Shown here in pieces: positions 27,146-36,660 of a stretch of 64,000 bases of DNA. Source of the DNA: DATLGB01 sp964242305 (lineage in GTDB: Bacteria; Actinomycetota; Thermoleophilia; Solirubrobacterales; Solirubrobacteraceae); NCBI GenBank assembly GCA_964242305.1, contig CAXTBB010000002.1, positions 1-64,000 of the forward strand, given 5' to 3'. A program made the position numbers and the translations under genes. The notes beneath the pieces are model-generated. The model was not told where the DNA came from and did not search any database. It saw nothing but the letters and a program-made list of their open reading frames with translations. Position 1 is the first letter of the stretch. Every line of letters starts with the position of its first letter.

Positions 27146-27442
27146 TCAGTGGTTCGGCAGACCTGAGATGACATAGGCCTTCTCGCCGGCGCGGACCATG
27201 CCGAGCGAGCGGGCCTCCGTCTCCAGCGTGAGCGGCTGGCGCAGCGCGTCGCGGCGGGCGACGAGGCGGGCGTTCTCGCGCTTGAGCGCGGCGACCTGAG
27301 CCTTGCGCTTCTTGGAGGCCTTGAGCGTGGTCACCCAGTTGGCCGTCGGGCCGATGTAGAGGTAGATCACGAAGGCGGCGACGAACAGCAGGGCGATGCG
27401 GCCCAGGCGGTCCCAGCGGATGCGGGTGGGGGAGGCGGCCAT
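27146..27442 (-). CDS. Septum formation initiator (DivIC/FtsB-type)
   Basis: A 98-residue bitopic divisome protein. A short basic cytoplasmic start is followed by a membrane helix (IALLFVAAFVIYLYIG, about residues 15-32), then a heptad coiled coil (KKRKAQVAALKRENARLVAR) and the DivIC/FtsB closing region ETEARSLGMVRAGEKAYVIS. It would join FtsL and FtsQ at the division septum. It is convergent with eno over a 30-base gap that holds the repeat motif. Confidence 0.88.
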   Translation of the reverse strand: MAASPTRIRWDRLGRIALLFVAAFVIYLYIGPTANWVTTLKASKKRKAQVAALKRENARLVARRDALRQPLTLETEARSLGMVRAGEKAYVISGLPNH

Positions 27443-27492
27443 CTCGATCGCGTTCGACGCCGGACGCCGATCCCCTCCTAGCCTTGCGCGCG

Positions 27493-27816
27493 ATGCCCTT
27501 CGAGACCGCGCTGCCGCAGTGGGAGGACGGGACGCGCCGGCTCGCCGGCGTCGACCCCGGCCGGCGCCGGGTGATGGAGCGGGTGACCGATCGCGTAGTC
27601 ATCGAGCTCCGGCGCCGGCTCGGCGGGCCGTTCACGACGGAGGAGCTGGTCGAGCTCTACGACACGGGGACGAGCTGGGTGACCGACGTCGCCGCGTCGG
27701 TGGCGCCGGACGACCCCGAGGCCTGGGACGTCCGCATCGTCGGGGACGCCGCCTTCGCGCGCTACCTGCGCGAGGCGTCGGACTTCGCGGGCGGCCGGCG
27801 CATCTTCACGAACTGA
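27493..27816 (+). CDS. Conserved hypothetical protein, 107 residues
   Basis: A small soluble protein divergent from the divIC gene. Features: WEDGTRRLAG near the start, RVTDRVVIELRRRLGGPFTT, EELVELYDTGTSWVTDVAAS and a C-terminal RYLREASDFAGGRR. I recognise the pattern as conserved in this lineage but know no function. ATG 27493 is chosen; TTG 27484 would add three residues. Its 3' end overlaps the AlkZ-like remnant by 11 bases. Confidence 0.65.
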   Translation: MPFETALPQWEDGTRRLAGVDPGRRRVMERVTDRVVIELRRRLGGPFTTEELVELYDTGTSWVTDVAASVAPDDPEAWDVRIVGDAAFARYLREASDFAGGRRIFTN

Positions 27817-28498
27817 GGAAGCGCTCGATGTCGGCGGCCTCGTCCTCGTAGCCGGCGGGTGGGGTCTTCCAGGTCGTCTCCACGCGCCGTCGCGGACGGC
27901 GACCGCCGGAACCATGCCGCCGTTCAGCGGGATGCGGTGGTCGCGCCAGCTCATCACGTACTCGTCGAAGCGGGGGAGGAGGCGCGGTTCGTGCTCGATC
28001 GGCGCGGGTGGTTCGACGTCGACCCAGGCGTCGCGGGCCGCGCGGACGCCGATGCCCGGCCAGGCGGCCAGGTCCTCGGGAGCGGCTGGCGCCTGCGCGG
28101 CGAGGTAGCGGGCGGCGAGGTCGCCGTCGGGCCCGCGCGGCGGGGCGGGGACGATCTGCTGCCCGGCGCCGTAGACGCAGACGCCGTCGAGGACGGCGTG
28201 CAGGAGCAGGTGGGCGGTCTGCTGGCGCGGTCAGCGCCAGCAGCCAGCCGTGGTCCTCAGCGGCAACGAGGTGCAGGGTCCCGCGCATCAACGAGGCGAC
28301 GACGAGGTCACCGCGCTCGAGCGCCGCCTCGACGTCGGACGCACCGAAGCCGGTGCCGCGCGCCCGCAGCGCGAGTAGGAAGGCATGGCGATCCTGGGCC
28401 TGGACGCCGAGCAGGTGGCGGACGATGGCGACCGGATCGTTCGCCGTGCGGTGCAGCCACTGCGCGGTCGCCCGCTGCGCGCCTGCCCCCTCGCTCAC
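27806..28498 (-). pseudogene. Broken AlkZ-like (winged-helix DNA glycosylase) gene
   Basis: The N-terminal reading (ARGTGFGASDVEAALERGDL, then MRGTLHLVAAEDHGWLLALT) follows the AlkZ/DUF1006 winged-helix glycosylase family. In the middle the frame fails, and another frame of the same strand picks up downstream family sequence: RQQTAHLLLHAVLDGV, AAWPGIGVRAARDAW and RFDEYVMSWRDHRIPLNGG. A further shift returns to the first frame for the tail (YEDEAADIERFLSS). About 80 residues between LLALTAP and RQQTAH are absent. Two frameshifts plus a deletion make it a pseudogene. Its GTG start overlaps the stop of the upstream beta-helix gene. Confidence 0.7.
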
Positions 28499-30387
28499 TT
28501 CTTCTTGACACTCACCGTCTGCGTGCTGGTGGCGGGCTTCCCGCCGGTGGGCAGGAACGTCAGGGCGACGGTCACCGTCTCCTTCTTGCCGTGCTTGAGG
28601 CCCTTGGCGGCGGCCTTAGACGGCTTGAGGGTCAGCACGGCCGTCCCGCCCGCGGCGACGCTTGCGCTCGCGGTGGCGAAGGTGACCTTCTTGGTCTTGG
28701 TCTTCGTGATGTGGTGCTTGCCCTTCTTGACCCTGACCTTCACCTTGATCTTGGTCGTTGCCTTGGCCGTGAACCTCCCGGCCGATACGGCGCCGAGCGC
28801 GTAGCTGATGACGCCGCCCTTGACCGCGCGCCCGACGATGCTGAACACGCTGGAAGGGGCGGCCGTCGCGATCGGGGTGGCGGTGGCCGTCGCCGTCGGG
28901 AGCGGGTTGGTCATCTCGCCGGGGGGTGTGAACTGCGCAGGCGGCGTGCCGGGGCCGGCCGCGGTGCCGGTCGACTCATAGGCGCCCAGATCCGCGGGGC
29001 CGCCCGCTGGGTTCGGCCGCGGATTGCCGTCGAGGTCGGTCTCGGCGTCGGTGATCGTTGTGCCGGCACCGAGGGTCCGGGAGCCGTTCTTGACGTGGAA
29101 GTCGCCGCCCGCCGGGTTGACGAACATCGGGTCGTCGATCTGATCGGTGGTGTCGCCGAGGATGGCGTCGGTGGGGCCGGCGAACGTCGCGAAGTTGTCG
29201 TAGCTGGTCCCGATCCGCGCGCGGTACGCGATGTCGTTGGGGTCGCTGAAGCCCACCTCGGGTGTCGCTTCGACATCGAGGTGCCCGCCCCGGAAGATCG
29301 AGTTGACGGCGCGGATGAAGGCGCGGTAGGCGAACGGGTCGTCGTCGGCGTTCCCGCGCGCGCTGTTGGCGACGATGCCGTCGGAGCTGGATCCCACCGC
29401 GTACGCGGTGACGTTCGCCAGGTCGACGGTCGCCGCGGCACCACTGGCGATGGCGGCCGGCCCGAACGCGGGTTGCTGGGTATCGGGACCCACCGTGACC
29501 ACGCCCGGCGCGTCGCCGTCGGAGGTCGCGAGCGAGTTGTCGACCTCCATGTTCGCGCCGAGCGCGGCGATGCCGAAGGAGCCTCCCTGGGCGATGGCGT
29601 GCGAGAGCTCGAGCGTGGGAAGGTCGGAGGCGCCCGCCTCGCCGGTGTAGAGGATCGCGTAGCCGCCCTTGCCGCCGTTCGTGCCGTGGGCGAGGCTGCG
29701 CACATCCTGCGCGACGGCATTCCCGTTGCGAATGACGATGCCGTCGGCCCGGTCCTGCGCCTCCGCATCGAGACCGTCGAGCTTGATCGACGAGAGGGTG
29801 TCCAGGGTGATGAGCGGGATCGTCGTCGCCGTGCCGGCCGCGGCCGTCGACGTCGCGGTCACGTCAGTCAGCGTCTCGGCCCCGGTGGCGACGCCCACGA
29901 CGGCCGCGCCGGTGCTGGCGAGGTCGACGTCGCTGAGCCCGAAGCGGTTGGCGGACGTGAACGCCGCGCCGGCGGAGCCGGTGTGCTGGATCGCCAGATG
30001 CGACAGCAGCAGGCCGCCCGCACCGGTCTCCTCCGTCACCGTTGCCACGGACCCGTCGCTGGTGATGACCGGAACGCTCGCGCCCGCGGGGTCGCCGTAG
30101 ACCGTGACGTCGGCCGGACCGGTGAAATCGACCGCTTCGCTGTAGGTGCCAGGCTCGACGATGACCGTGTCGAACGAGGTCCCGTGATCGGTGAGCTCCG
30201 CTTGGAGCCCACCGAACGTGGACGCGCGGTTGGCGGCGGCCACAGCGGACGGGCACGCCGAGGTCGGGTTCGCGACGCAGAAGTCCGGCGGATCGTCGGC
30301 CAGGGCGGGCGCCGTCAAGACGCCGGCGAGCAGCGCCGACAGCACGGCGACGCGCGTCACCGAACGGGGGAGAGGCGGGAAGGACAT
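28495..30387 (-). CDS. Secreted parallel beta-helix (pectate-lyase-like fold) protein
   Basis: A 630-residue exported protein. A signal peptide ends near residue 30 (AGVLTAPALADD). The main part carries beta-helix features typical of right-handed parallel helices with a choice-of-anchor tail: FDTVIVEPGTYSEAVDFTGP, RADGIVIRNGNAV, FVNPAGGDFHVKNGS and DLDGNPRPNPAGGPADLGAY. A Pro/Thr-rich linker (about residues 490-515) leads to a Lys-rich beta-sandwich tail (KIKVKVRVKKGKHHITKTK). It probably sits on the cell surface or is released. No catalytic motif is recognisable. Confidence 0.8.
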   Translation of the reverse strand: MSFPPLPRSVTRVAVLSALLAGVLTAPALADDPPDFCVANPTSACPSAVAAANRASTFGGLQAELTDHGTSFDTVIVEPGTYSEAVDFTGPADVTVYGDPAGASVPVITSDGSVATVTEETGAGGLLLSHLAIQHTGSAGAAFTSANRFGLSDVDLASTGAAVVGVATGAETLTDVTATSTAAAGTATTIPLITLDTLSSIKLDGLDAEAQDRADGIVIRNGNAVAQDVRSLAHGTNGGKGGYAILYTGEAGASDLPTLELSHAIAQGGSFGIAALGANMEVDNSLATSDGDAPGVVTVGPDTQQPAFGPAAIASGAAATVDLANVTAYAVGSSSDGIVANSARGNADDDPFAYRAFIRAVNSIFRGGHLDVEATPEVGFSDPNDIAYRARIGTSYDNFATFAGPTDAILGDTTDQIDDPMFVNPAGGDFHVKNGSRTLGAGTTITDAETDLDGNPRPNPAGGPADLGAYESTGTAAGPGTPPAQFTPPGEMTNPLPTATATATPIATAAPSSVFSIVGRAVKGGVISYALGAVSAGRFTAKATTKIKVKVRVKKGKHHITKTKTKKVTFATASASVAAGGTAVLTLKPSKAAAKGLKHGKKETVTVALTFLPTGGKPATSTQTVSVKKK

Positions 30388-30422
30388 GCCGCGAACCCTA
30401 CGCAGAACGCGGCAGCGTGCCG

Positions 30423-31007
30423 TCAGTCGGCGCTCTCGCCACCCGCGCGGGTGATCACGATCTGGTCCTCGGTGATGGTGACCTCGACGGGACGGTGCCC
30501 GGCCCAGTGCTCGGCGTAGACGGGATCGTCCTGGACGTCCGGGTCCAGCCACAGGCCGTAGCCCTCCTCGCCGTGGTCGAAGGTGCCCTCGAACGGCTGC
30601 TGGCTCTTGCCGCGGCGGCCGCGACCGCCGCGGCGGCTGCGGCGCTTGGGGGCGGGCTTGGCGTCGCCGTCGTCGCCGTCGTCAGGCTCGTCCTCGCCGG
30701 CGGCGGCGCGCGCGGCGGCATCCTCCTCAGCCTTCTTGACCGCGGCGGCCTCCTCTTCGGCGCGGCGGGCGGCCTCGGCCTCGAGCTCGGCTGCGATGGC
30801 CTCGTCGTCCTCGGCGCGCAGGTCGATCTCCTTGAGCCCGTCCCCACCCACCCCCTCGCCGTCCGCGGCAAGATCGTTCTCGCTCTTGAAGGACCCGATC
30901 TGCTGCACCGTCACCTCGAGCTGATGGGCGATCCACGCATCCGTGCGTCCCTGACGGACCCAGGTGCGGATCTGATTGAGATGAGGTCGAAGTGATTTGC
31001 GGGTCAT
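30423..31007 (-). CDS. Charged protein with N-terminal HTH-like segment and basic RG patch
   Basis: A 194-residue protein in three parts. Residues 1-45 look like a small helix-turn-helix (PHLNQIRTWVRQGRTDAWIA, QLEVTVQQIGSFK). Residues 60-125 form a long acidic/basic alanine-rich helix, likely a coiled coil. Residues 125-145 form an arginine- and glycine-rich patch (RRSRRGGRGRRG), typical of RNA binding. The C-terminus (EGYGLWLDPDVQDDPVYAEH and VEVTITEDQIVITRAG) is a compact beta domain. I do not recognise a named family. It is divergent from csrA, an RNA-binding regulator, sharing a 111-base gap. Confidence 0.7.
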   Translation of the reverse strand: MTRKSLRPHLNQIRTWVRQGRTDAWIAHQLEVTVQQIGSFKSENDLAADGEGVGGDGLKEIDLRAEDDEAIAAELEAEAARRAEEEAAAVKKAEEDAAARAAAGEDEPDDGDDGDAKPAPKRRSRRGGRGRRGKSQQPFEGTFDHGEEGYGLWLDPDVQDDPVYAEHWAGHRPVEVTITEDQIVITRAGGESAD

Positions 31008-31048
31008 TGCCCGGCACGGTACAAAAGAGCGCACTATGCGGGGCGCAG

Positions 31049-31076
31049 GCGTACCATCCATCCGGGAGGGGTACGC
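31049..31076 (+). promoter_or_regulatory. Hairpin with GGA in the csrA leader
   Basis: GCGTACC (31049-31055) and GGTACGC (31070-31076) form a perfect 7-bp stem. Its 14-base loop contains GGA at 31065, the core of CsrA binding sites. Further GGA triplets occur at 31077-31079 and in the Shine-Dalgarno GGGGAGGA just before the csrA ATG. Autoregulation by CsrA is plausible. It lies 42 bases upstream of the start codon. Confidence 0.4.
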
Positions 31077-31118
31077 GGACGTTTGTTCGACGCCAAGGCA
31101 AGGGGGCGGGGAGGACAC

Positions 31119-31352
31119 ATGCTGGTCCTAACGCGGAAGTCAAACCAGAGCATCATGATCGGGGACGAGATCGAGGTCTCTGTCCTGTCAATAATGGGAG
31201 AGAAGGTCCGGATCGGCATCCAGGCCCCTCGCGAGGTCCCGGTCTTCCGCAAGGAGGTCTACCTCGAGATCCAGCAGGAGAACGTGGCTGCGGGCCACGG
31301 CTCCGCGCGGACCGAGGTCGACGACGCCTTGCGCCGCCTCAGTACGAGCTAG
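31119..31352 (+). CDS. csrA: Carbon storage regulator CsrA
   Basis: A 77-residue RNA-binding post-transcriptional regulator. The hallmark N-terminus LVLTRKSNQSIMIGDEIEV and the VRIGIQAPREVPVFRKEVY region are intact, with Leu 4 and Arg 44 (the RNA-contact residues). ATG 31119 is chosen because it begins the domain and follows a strong Shine-Dalgarno (GGGGAGGA, 3-4 bases upstream). CsrA is patchy in actinobacteria and usually goes with motility. No flagellar genes are in this window. Its 3' end overlaps the convergent helicase gene by 14 bases. Confidence 0.95.
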   Translation: MLVLTRKSNQSIMIGDEIEVSVLSIMGEKVRIGIQAPREVPVFRKEVYLEIQQENVAAGHGSARTEVDDALRRLSTS

Positions 31353-33366
31353 TCACCACCACCGGATAGACGGCGGCGGCGCCGCGCCGGCGCAGCTGGC
31401 CGGCGACCATCGCCAGCGTCCAGCCGGACTGGCGCAGGTCATCGACGAGCAGGCCGGGTGAGGGCGGGACCTCGCCGGTGACCGCGAAGGCGCCGCGGAC
31501 GTTGGCCGCCTGCGTGGCGGCGTTGGCCATCTCGCGCTGGGGCGGCCGGTCACCGGTGCGGGCGAGGACGTCGAGGAACGGCAGGCCGAGGCGGTCGGCC
31601 AGGGCGCCGCCGAGGCCGGCGTGCGGCGGCACGGCGGCGATCCACTGGGCCGGTGCGCCCCAGCGCCGCACGAGGTCGGCCAGGGCGTCCAGGCGCTCGG
31701 GGTCGTCAAGGGGCACGGCGTCCCAGCCGCCGTCGCCGGCTCGCGACAGCGCGCGGCCCTCGGCGGCCTGCGCGTCCTCGGGGATCTTGCGCATCGCACC
31801 CTCGGCGTCCGGCGCCATCTTCTTGGCGTCGAACGTGATCGGCCGGTCGCGCAGGTGCAGGATGGCCGCGCGGACCAGCGCCGGGTCGAGCGGGCCGTCG
31901 GGTGGGTGGGACCATTTCGGCGCCGTGCAGACCGCGCAGCGCCCGCAGTCGGTCGGGTCCGGATCGTCGAGCTCCTCCTGCAGCGCGCGCATCAGGCAGC
32001 GACCGTCCGCGCCCAGGCGGGCCATGGCCGCCTGCTCGGCCCGGCGCAGCTCGGTCACGGCGGCGTAGCGGTCGCCGTCGTAGTGCCAGTCGGCCCCGTC
32101 GACCCGCGACCAGGTCGTTCCCGCGCGGGTGACCGCGCCCTCGACGTCGAGGATCTTGAGCATGGCGTCGATGCGGCTCGTGCCCAGGTTGACCACGGAG
32201 CTGACCTGGCGCGTCGTCGCCGGCAGCGCGTCCAGCACCGTCTCGACGTGCTCGCGCTTCGGGAACGCCGTCGAGATGAAGAAGTCCTGGATGCGACGGT
32301 CCTCGGCGCCGCGCAGCAGCACCACCTCGGCGTGGTCGACTCCGCGACCGGCGCGCCCGACCTGCTGGTAGTAGGCGATCACGGAGCCCGGCGCCTGGTA
32401 GTGGACGACCCAGCCGAGGTCGGCCTTGTCGTAGCCCATGCCGAGCGCGCTGGTGGCCACCACCGCCTTGACCTCGTTGCGCAGCAGCCGCTCCTCCACC
32501 GCGATGCGGCGCTCGGTGTCAACCTCGCCCGAGTAGGCCTCGGCGCTGATCCCCTGGGCGTTCAGCCAGTCCGCCACCGTGTCCGCGTCGCGCTTGGTGA
32601 GCGTATAGACGATGCCCGAGCCCGGCAGCTCGTCCAGGTGCGTGGCGAGCCAGGCGAGGCGGTCGGCCTGCTGCGCCAGCTCGACGACCTCGAGCCGCAG
32701 CGACCGTCGCGCCAGCGGCCCCCGGTACGTGCGCACGGCACCGAGCTGCCCCTCCACGTCGCCCACCACCCGGTCGTTGGCCGTGGCGGTCGTGCCGAGC
32801 ACGGCGACGCCGGCCGGCAGCCGGTCGAGCACGTCGGCGATGCGCCGGTAGTCGGGCCGGAAGTCGTGCCCCCAGTCCGAGACGCAGTGCGCCTCGTCGA
32901 CCACGAGCAGCCCGACGCGCTCCGCGAACAGCGGCAGCATCTCAAGTCTGAAATGCGGGTGATTGAGCCGCTCGGGCGAGATCAGCAGCAGGTCGACCGC
33001 GTCGTCGGCGAGCAGCGCGCGAATCTCGTCCCAGGCCGCCCGGTTGGTCGAGTTGACCGTGTGCGCGCGGATCCCGAGCCGCGAGGCCGCCTCGATCTGA
33101 TTGCGCATCAGCGCCAGCAGGGGGGAGACGATCAGCGTCGGCCCGGCGGGGTGGGTGGGGTGCGATCGCAGCAGCGCGGTGGCGACGAAGTACACCGCGG
33201 ACTTGCCCCACCCGGTCCGCTGCACGCACAGCACGCGCTCCCGGCGGTCGACGAGATCCCCGATCGCCTCCAGCTGGTGCGGACGTGGCTCGGCGTCCGG
33301 CCCGGCGAGCCGCCGCAGCGCGTCCAGCGCGCCTCCGGCCGCCGCGCGCGCCTCCGGCGCGCTCAC
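31339..33366 (-). CDS. RecQ-like DNA helicase with phosphoribosyltransferase-like tail
   Basis: A 675-residue superfamily 2 helicase. Visible motifs: a Q-like HQLEAIGDL, Walker A GWGKSAVYF, SPLLALMRNQ, VVDEAHCVSDWGHDFRPDYR, TATANDRV, and QVGRAGRGVDHAEV (motif VI). After the two RecA folds comes a zinc module with four cysteines (DCGRCAVC and neighbours), then a C-terminal region ending LLVDDLRQSGWTL, which has the shape of a PRPP-binding loop (VDDxxxTG). The RqlH group of actinobacteria has this architecture. The GTG start is 4 bases from the stop of the upstream gene. Confidence 0.88.
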   Translation of the reverse strand: MSAPEARAAAGGALDALRRLAGPDAEPRPHQLEAIGDLVDRRERVLCVQRTGWGKSAVYFVATALLRSHPTHPAGPTLIVSPLLALMRNQIEAASRLGIRAHTVNSTNRAAWDEIRALLADDAVDLLLISPERLNHPHFRLEMLPLFAERVGLLVVDEAHCVSDWGHDFRPDYRRIADVLDRLPAGVAVLGTTATANDRVVGDVEGQLGAVRTYRGPLARRSLRLEVVELAQQADRLAWLATHLDELPGSGIVYTLTKRDADTVADWLNAQGISAEAYSGEVDTERRIAVEERLLRNEVKAVVATSALGMGYDKADLGWVVHYQAPGSVIAYYQQVGRAGRGVDHAEVVLLRGAEDRRIQDFFISTAFPKREHVETVLDALPATTRQVSSVVNLGTSRIDAMLKILDVEGAVTRAGTTWSRVDGADWHYDGDRYAAVTELRRAEQAAMARLGADGRCLMRALQEELDDPDPTDCGRCAVCTAPKWSHPPDGPLDPALVRAAILHLRDRPITFDAKKMAPDAEGAMRKIPEDAQAAEGRALSRAGDGGWDAVPLDDPERLDALADLVRRWGAPAQWIAAVPPHAGLGGALADRLGLPFLDVLARTGDRPPQREMANAATQAANVRGAFAVTGEVPPSPGLLVDDLRQSGWTLAMVAGQLRRRGAAAVYPVVVTSSY

Positions 33367-33370
33367 GGGG

Positions 33371-33610
33371 TCACCCCATGACGACGTACAGCGTCTGGAA
33401 CATCGCGATCGTCACCCCGACCGCGGTGGCCAGCAGCACCAGGCACAGCAGGAAGAAGCGGAACGTGCTCCGCTTCTGCACCCGCTCGATGTGACGCCGG
33501 CGCGCGCGCGTCTGCGCGTGGCGCACCTTCGCCTGCGCCAGCGCACGTTCGACGGCGAGCTCCTCCTGGAGCGCCGAGTCGAACTCCGCGATGGGCTGGT
33601 GCATCCGCAT
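33371..33610 (-). CDS. Small membrane protein upstream of the helicase
   Basis: A 79-residue protein: a basic, amphipathic N-terminal half (EELAVERALAQAKVRHAQTR, then RRRHIERVQKR) and one C-terminal membrane helix (STFRFFLLCLVLLATAVGVT). The layout is that of a tail-anchored coiled-coil protein. I do not recognise it. It lies 4 bases upstream of the recQ-like gene and is likely in its operon. Confidence 0.6.
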   Translation of the reverse strand: MRMHQPIAEFDSALQEELAVERALAQAKVRHAQTRARRRHIERVQKRSTFRFFLLCLVLLATAVGVTIAMFQTLYVVMG

Positions 33611-33702
33611 AAGCGGTGAATAACCCTACCGCGCCCTTATGTAACCCGAGATCCATTGAGGCCAGCCTGGCGCACGGCCCGCGACGAATCTAGACAGACC
33701 GG

Positions 33703-34791
<1,089 letters not shown>

Positions 34792-34808
34792 GCTCTAAAG
34801 GTACCCGC

Positions 34809-35894
34809 GTGAAGCATCGGTTCGAGCCAGGGCGCGACTACACGGTCGGCATCGAGGAGGAGCTGATGATCCTCGACGCCGAGCGCCTGGACCTCGTCCC
34901 GCGCAGCGACGACCTCGTCCGCGACGACGACGGCAACGCCGTCAAGGGCGAGCTGCACCAGTCCGTCCTCGAGATCGCGACCGAGCCGGCCCGGACCATC
35001 CCCGAGGCCGGCGTCCAGCTGCGCCGCCTGCGCGACGCCGTCAAGGACCGCGCCGCCGCCCAGGGCCTGCGCATCGCCGCCGCCGCCACGCATCCGTTCG
35101 CCCGCTGGGACGAGCAGCGCATCTCCCCCGACGAGCGCTACCGCGCGCTCGTCGACCAGCTCGGCTTCGTCGCCCGCCAGGAGATCATCTTCGGCCAGCA
35201 CGTCCACGTCGCCGTCGACGATCCCGACACCGCCGTCCGGGTCGCCAACGGCCTGCGCCTGCACGTCCCCGTCCTGCTCGCGCTGAGCGCCAACTCGCCG
35301 TTCTGGCTGGGGGAGGACACCGGGATGGCGAGCGCGCGCACGCCTATCTTCAGCCAGTTCCCGCGCGTCGGGCTGCAGCCGCACTACGCCGACTGGGAGG
35401 ACTGGGAGCGCCGCATGGAGTTCATGCTGCGCTCGGGCATGGTCGACGACCACACGTGGTTCTGGTGGGACGTCCGGCTCTCGCCCGGCTTCGGGACCGT
35501 CGAGGTGCGCGCGATGGACGTCCAGACGCAGGCCGACCACGCGCTCGGCCTGGCCGCGCTCGTCCAGGCGCTGGTCCGCGAGCTGGCCGAGGGCGACGCC
35601 GTCCCGGTCGTCCCGGACGAGCTGCTGGCCGAGAACAAGTGGCAGGCGGCCCGCCACGGCCTCGACGGGGAGCTGGTGGACCTGCCCACGCCGGATCGCG
35701 TCCCCACCGCCGACCTGGCCCAGCGCCTGCTCGACCGCGCCCGTGACCACGCCGCCGACCTGGGCGCAGGGGACGCCCTCGACGCCGTCGCCGACCTCAT
35801 CGAGGGTGGGACGGGGGCCGCGCGGCAGCGCACGGTCCATGCGGCCAATCGCGATCTTCGCGAAGTCGTCGCCGAGCTCGTCAGTCGCGCTTAG
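34809..35894 (+). CDS. YbdK-type carboxylate-amine ligase (glutamate-cysteine ligase 2 family)
   Basis: A 361-residue GCS2-family ATP-grasp-like ligase that joins a carboxylate to an amine; in E. coli YbdK has weak glutamate-cysteine ligase activity. Motifs visible: YTVGIEEELMILD, HQSVLEIATEP, FGQHVHVAV, LLALSANSPFWLGEDTGMAS, TWFWWDVRLSPGFGTVEVR. The start is GTG 34809. It is divergent from fbaB over 17 bases. Actinobacteria often carry several such genes, linked to gamma-glutamyl peptides or coenzymes; the substrate here is unknown. Confidence 0.88.
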   Translation: MKHRFEPGRDYTVGIEEELMILDAERLDLVPRSDDLVRDDDGNAVKGELHQSVLEIATEPARTIPEAGVQLRRLRDAVKDRAAAQGLRIAAAATHPFARWDEQRISPDERYRALVDQLGFVARQEIIFGQHVHVAVDDPDTAVRVANGLRLHVPVLLALSANSPFWLGEDTGMASARTPIFSQFPRVGLQPHYADWEDWERRMEFMLRSGMVDDHTWFWWDVRLSPGFGTVEVRAMDVQTQADHALGLAALVQALVRELAEGDAVPVVPDELLAENKWQAARHGLDGELVDLPTPDRVPTADLAQRLLDRARDHAADLGAGDALDAVADLIEGGTGAARQRTVHAANRDLREVVAELVSRA

Positions 35895-35904
35895 ACTCAG
35901 ACGG

Positions 35905-36660
35905 GTGGCCGGCCCGCCCGATCTGTTCGTCGTGTGCAAGACCTGCGGGGAGCAGGTCAGCCCGTACATCACCGAGTGCCCGTACTGCGGGAACCGGCTG
36001 CGCAAACGGGCGCCGAAGCTCGACAAGGGCGGCGTCCCCAAGCCCCCTAAGCAGCGCCGCCGCCCCTCTGCGCCGTCGCTGAGCCGCCTGCGGCCGGGCG
36101 AGATGCCGGGGATCCGGACCGACGGCAAGCCGTACGCGACGCTGTCGCTGGTCCTCGGCGCGATCGTCTTCACCATCCTGATCCGGTCCGGGATCGTGAA
36201 CCCCCTGCCGGTCCTCACCGTCACCGGCGACGAGTGGTACCGCTACGTCGCGAGCACGTTCGCGTACCTGAGCACGGCCTACGAGGTCGTCGCGCTCGCC
36301 GCGATCTTCGTCTTCGGCTGGCTGCTCGAGCGCCGCCACGGCCTGTGGGCGCCCTTGGTCGTCTTCGCGCTGGGGACGGCGGCCGGCGTCGGTCTCGCGG
36401 TGGCCCTCACCCCGAACGACCTCGTCGCGGGCGGCAACGCCGGCGCGCTCGCCCTGCTCGGCGCCTGGGTGGTCCGCGACATGCCCGCGATCCGCCACAA
36501 CCAGGACGTCGAGGCGGACATGCTCGGCGTCGCCTGCGTCGCCGTCCTGCTGCTCCTGCTGCCGATCGCGCTCTACGAGCCGAGCCCCCTGGCCGGGATC
36601 GGAGGCGCCGCCGCCGGCCTCCTCCTCGGCCATCCGCTCGCCCGCCTCAAAGAACGCTGA
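35905..36660 (+). CDS. Zinc-ribbon rhomboid-like membrane protein, probably inactive
   Basis: A 251-residue protein. A zinc ribbon (CKTCGEQVSPYITECPYCGN, residues 11-30) precedes a Pro/Lys/Arg linker, then about six membrane helices (residues 75-245). The order of helices and the GGNAGALALLGAW segment match rhomboids, whose active motif is GASG; here Ala replaces the nucleophile serine. The partner histidine in the last helix is also absent (GIGGAAAGLLLG). It is most like a rhomboid pseudoprotease. It starts 10 bases behind the ybdK-like gene, and its end overlaps selD by 14 bases. Confidence 0.75.
   Translation: MAGPPDLFVVCKTCGEQVSPYITECPYCGNRLRKRAPKLDKGGVPKPPKQRRRPSAPSLSRLRPGEMPGIRTDGKPYATLSLVLGAIVFTILIRSGIVNPLPVLTVTGDEWYRYVASTFAYLSTAYEVVALAAIFVFGWLLERRHGLWAPLVVFALGTAAGVGLAVALTPNDLVAGGNAGALALLGAWVVRDMPAIRHNQDVEADMLGVACVAVLLLLLPIALYEPSPLAGIGGAAAGLLLGHPLARLKER

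Noticed and set aside
27859..30519. Long plus-strand frame of 886 residues opposite the beta-helix gene
   Set aside because: Composition is typical of antisense shadows (Arg, Gly, Val-rich, no motifs), and the minus strand has a convincing secreted protein.
34809..34835. tRNA T-loop-like sequence GGTTCGAGCC
   Set aside because: It is inside the start of the YbdK-type gene and has no matching acceptor or anticodon arms.
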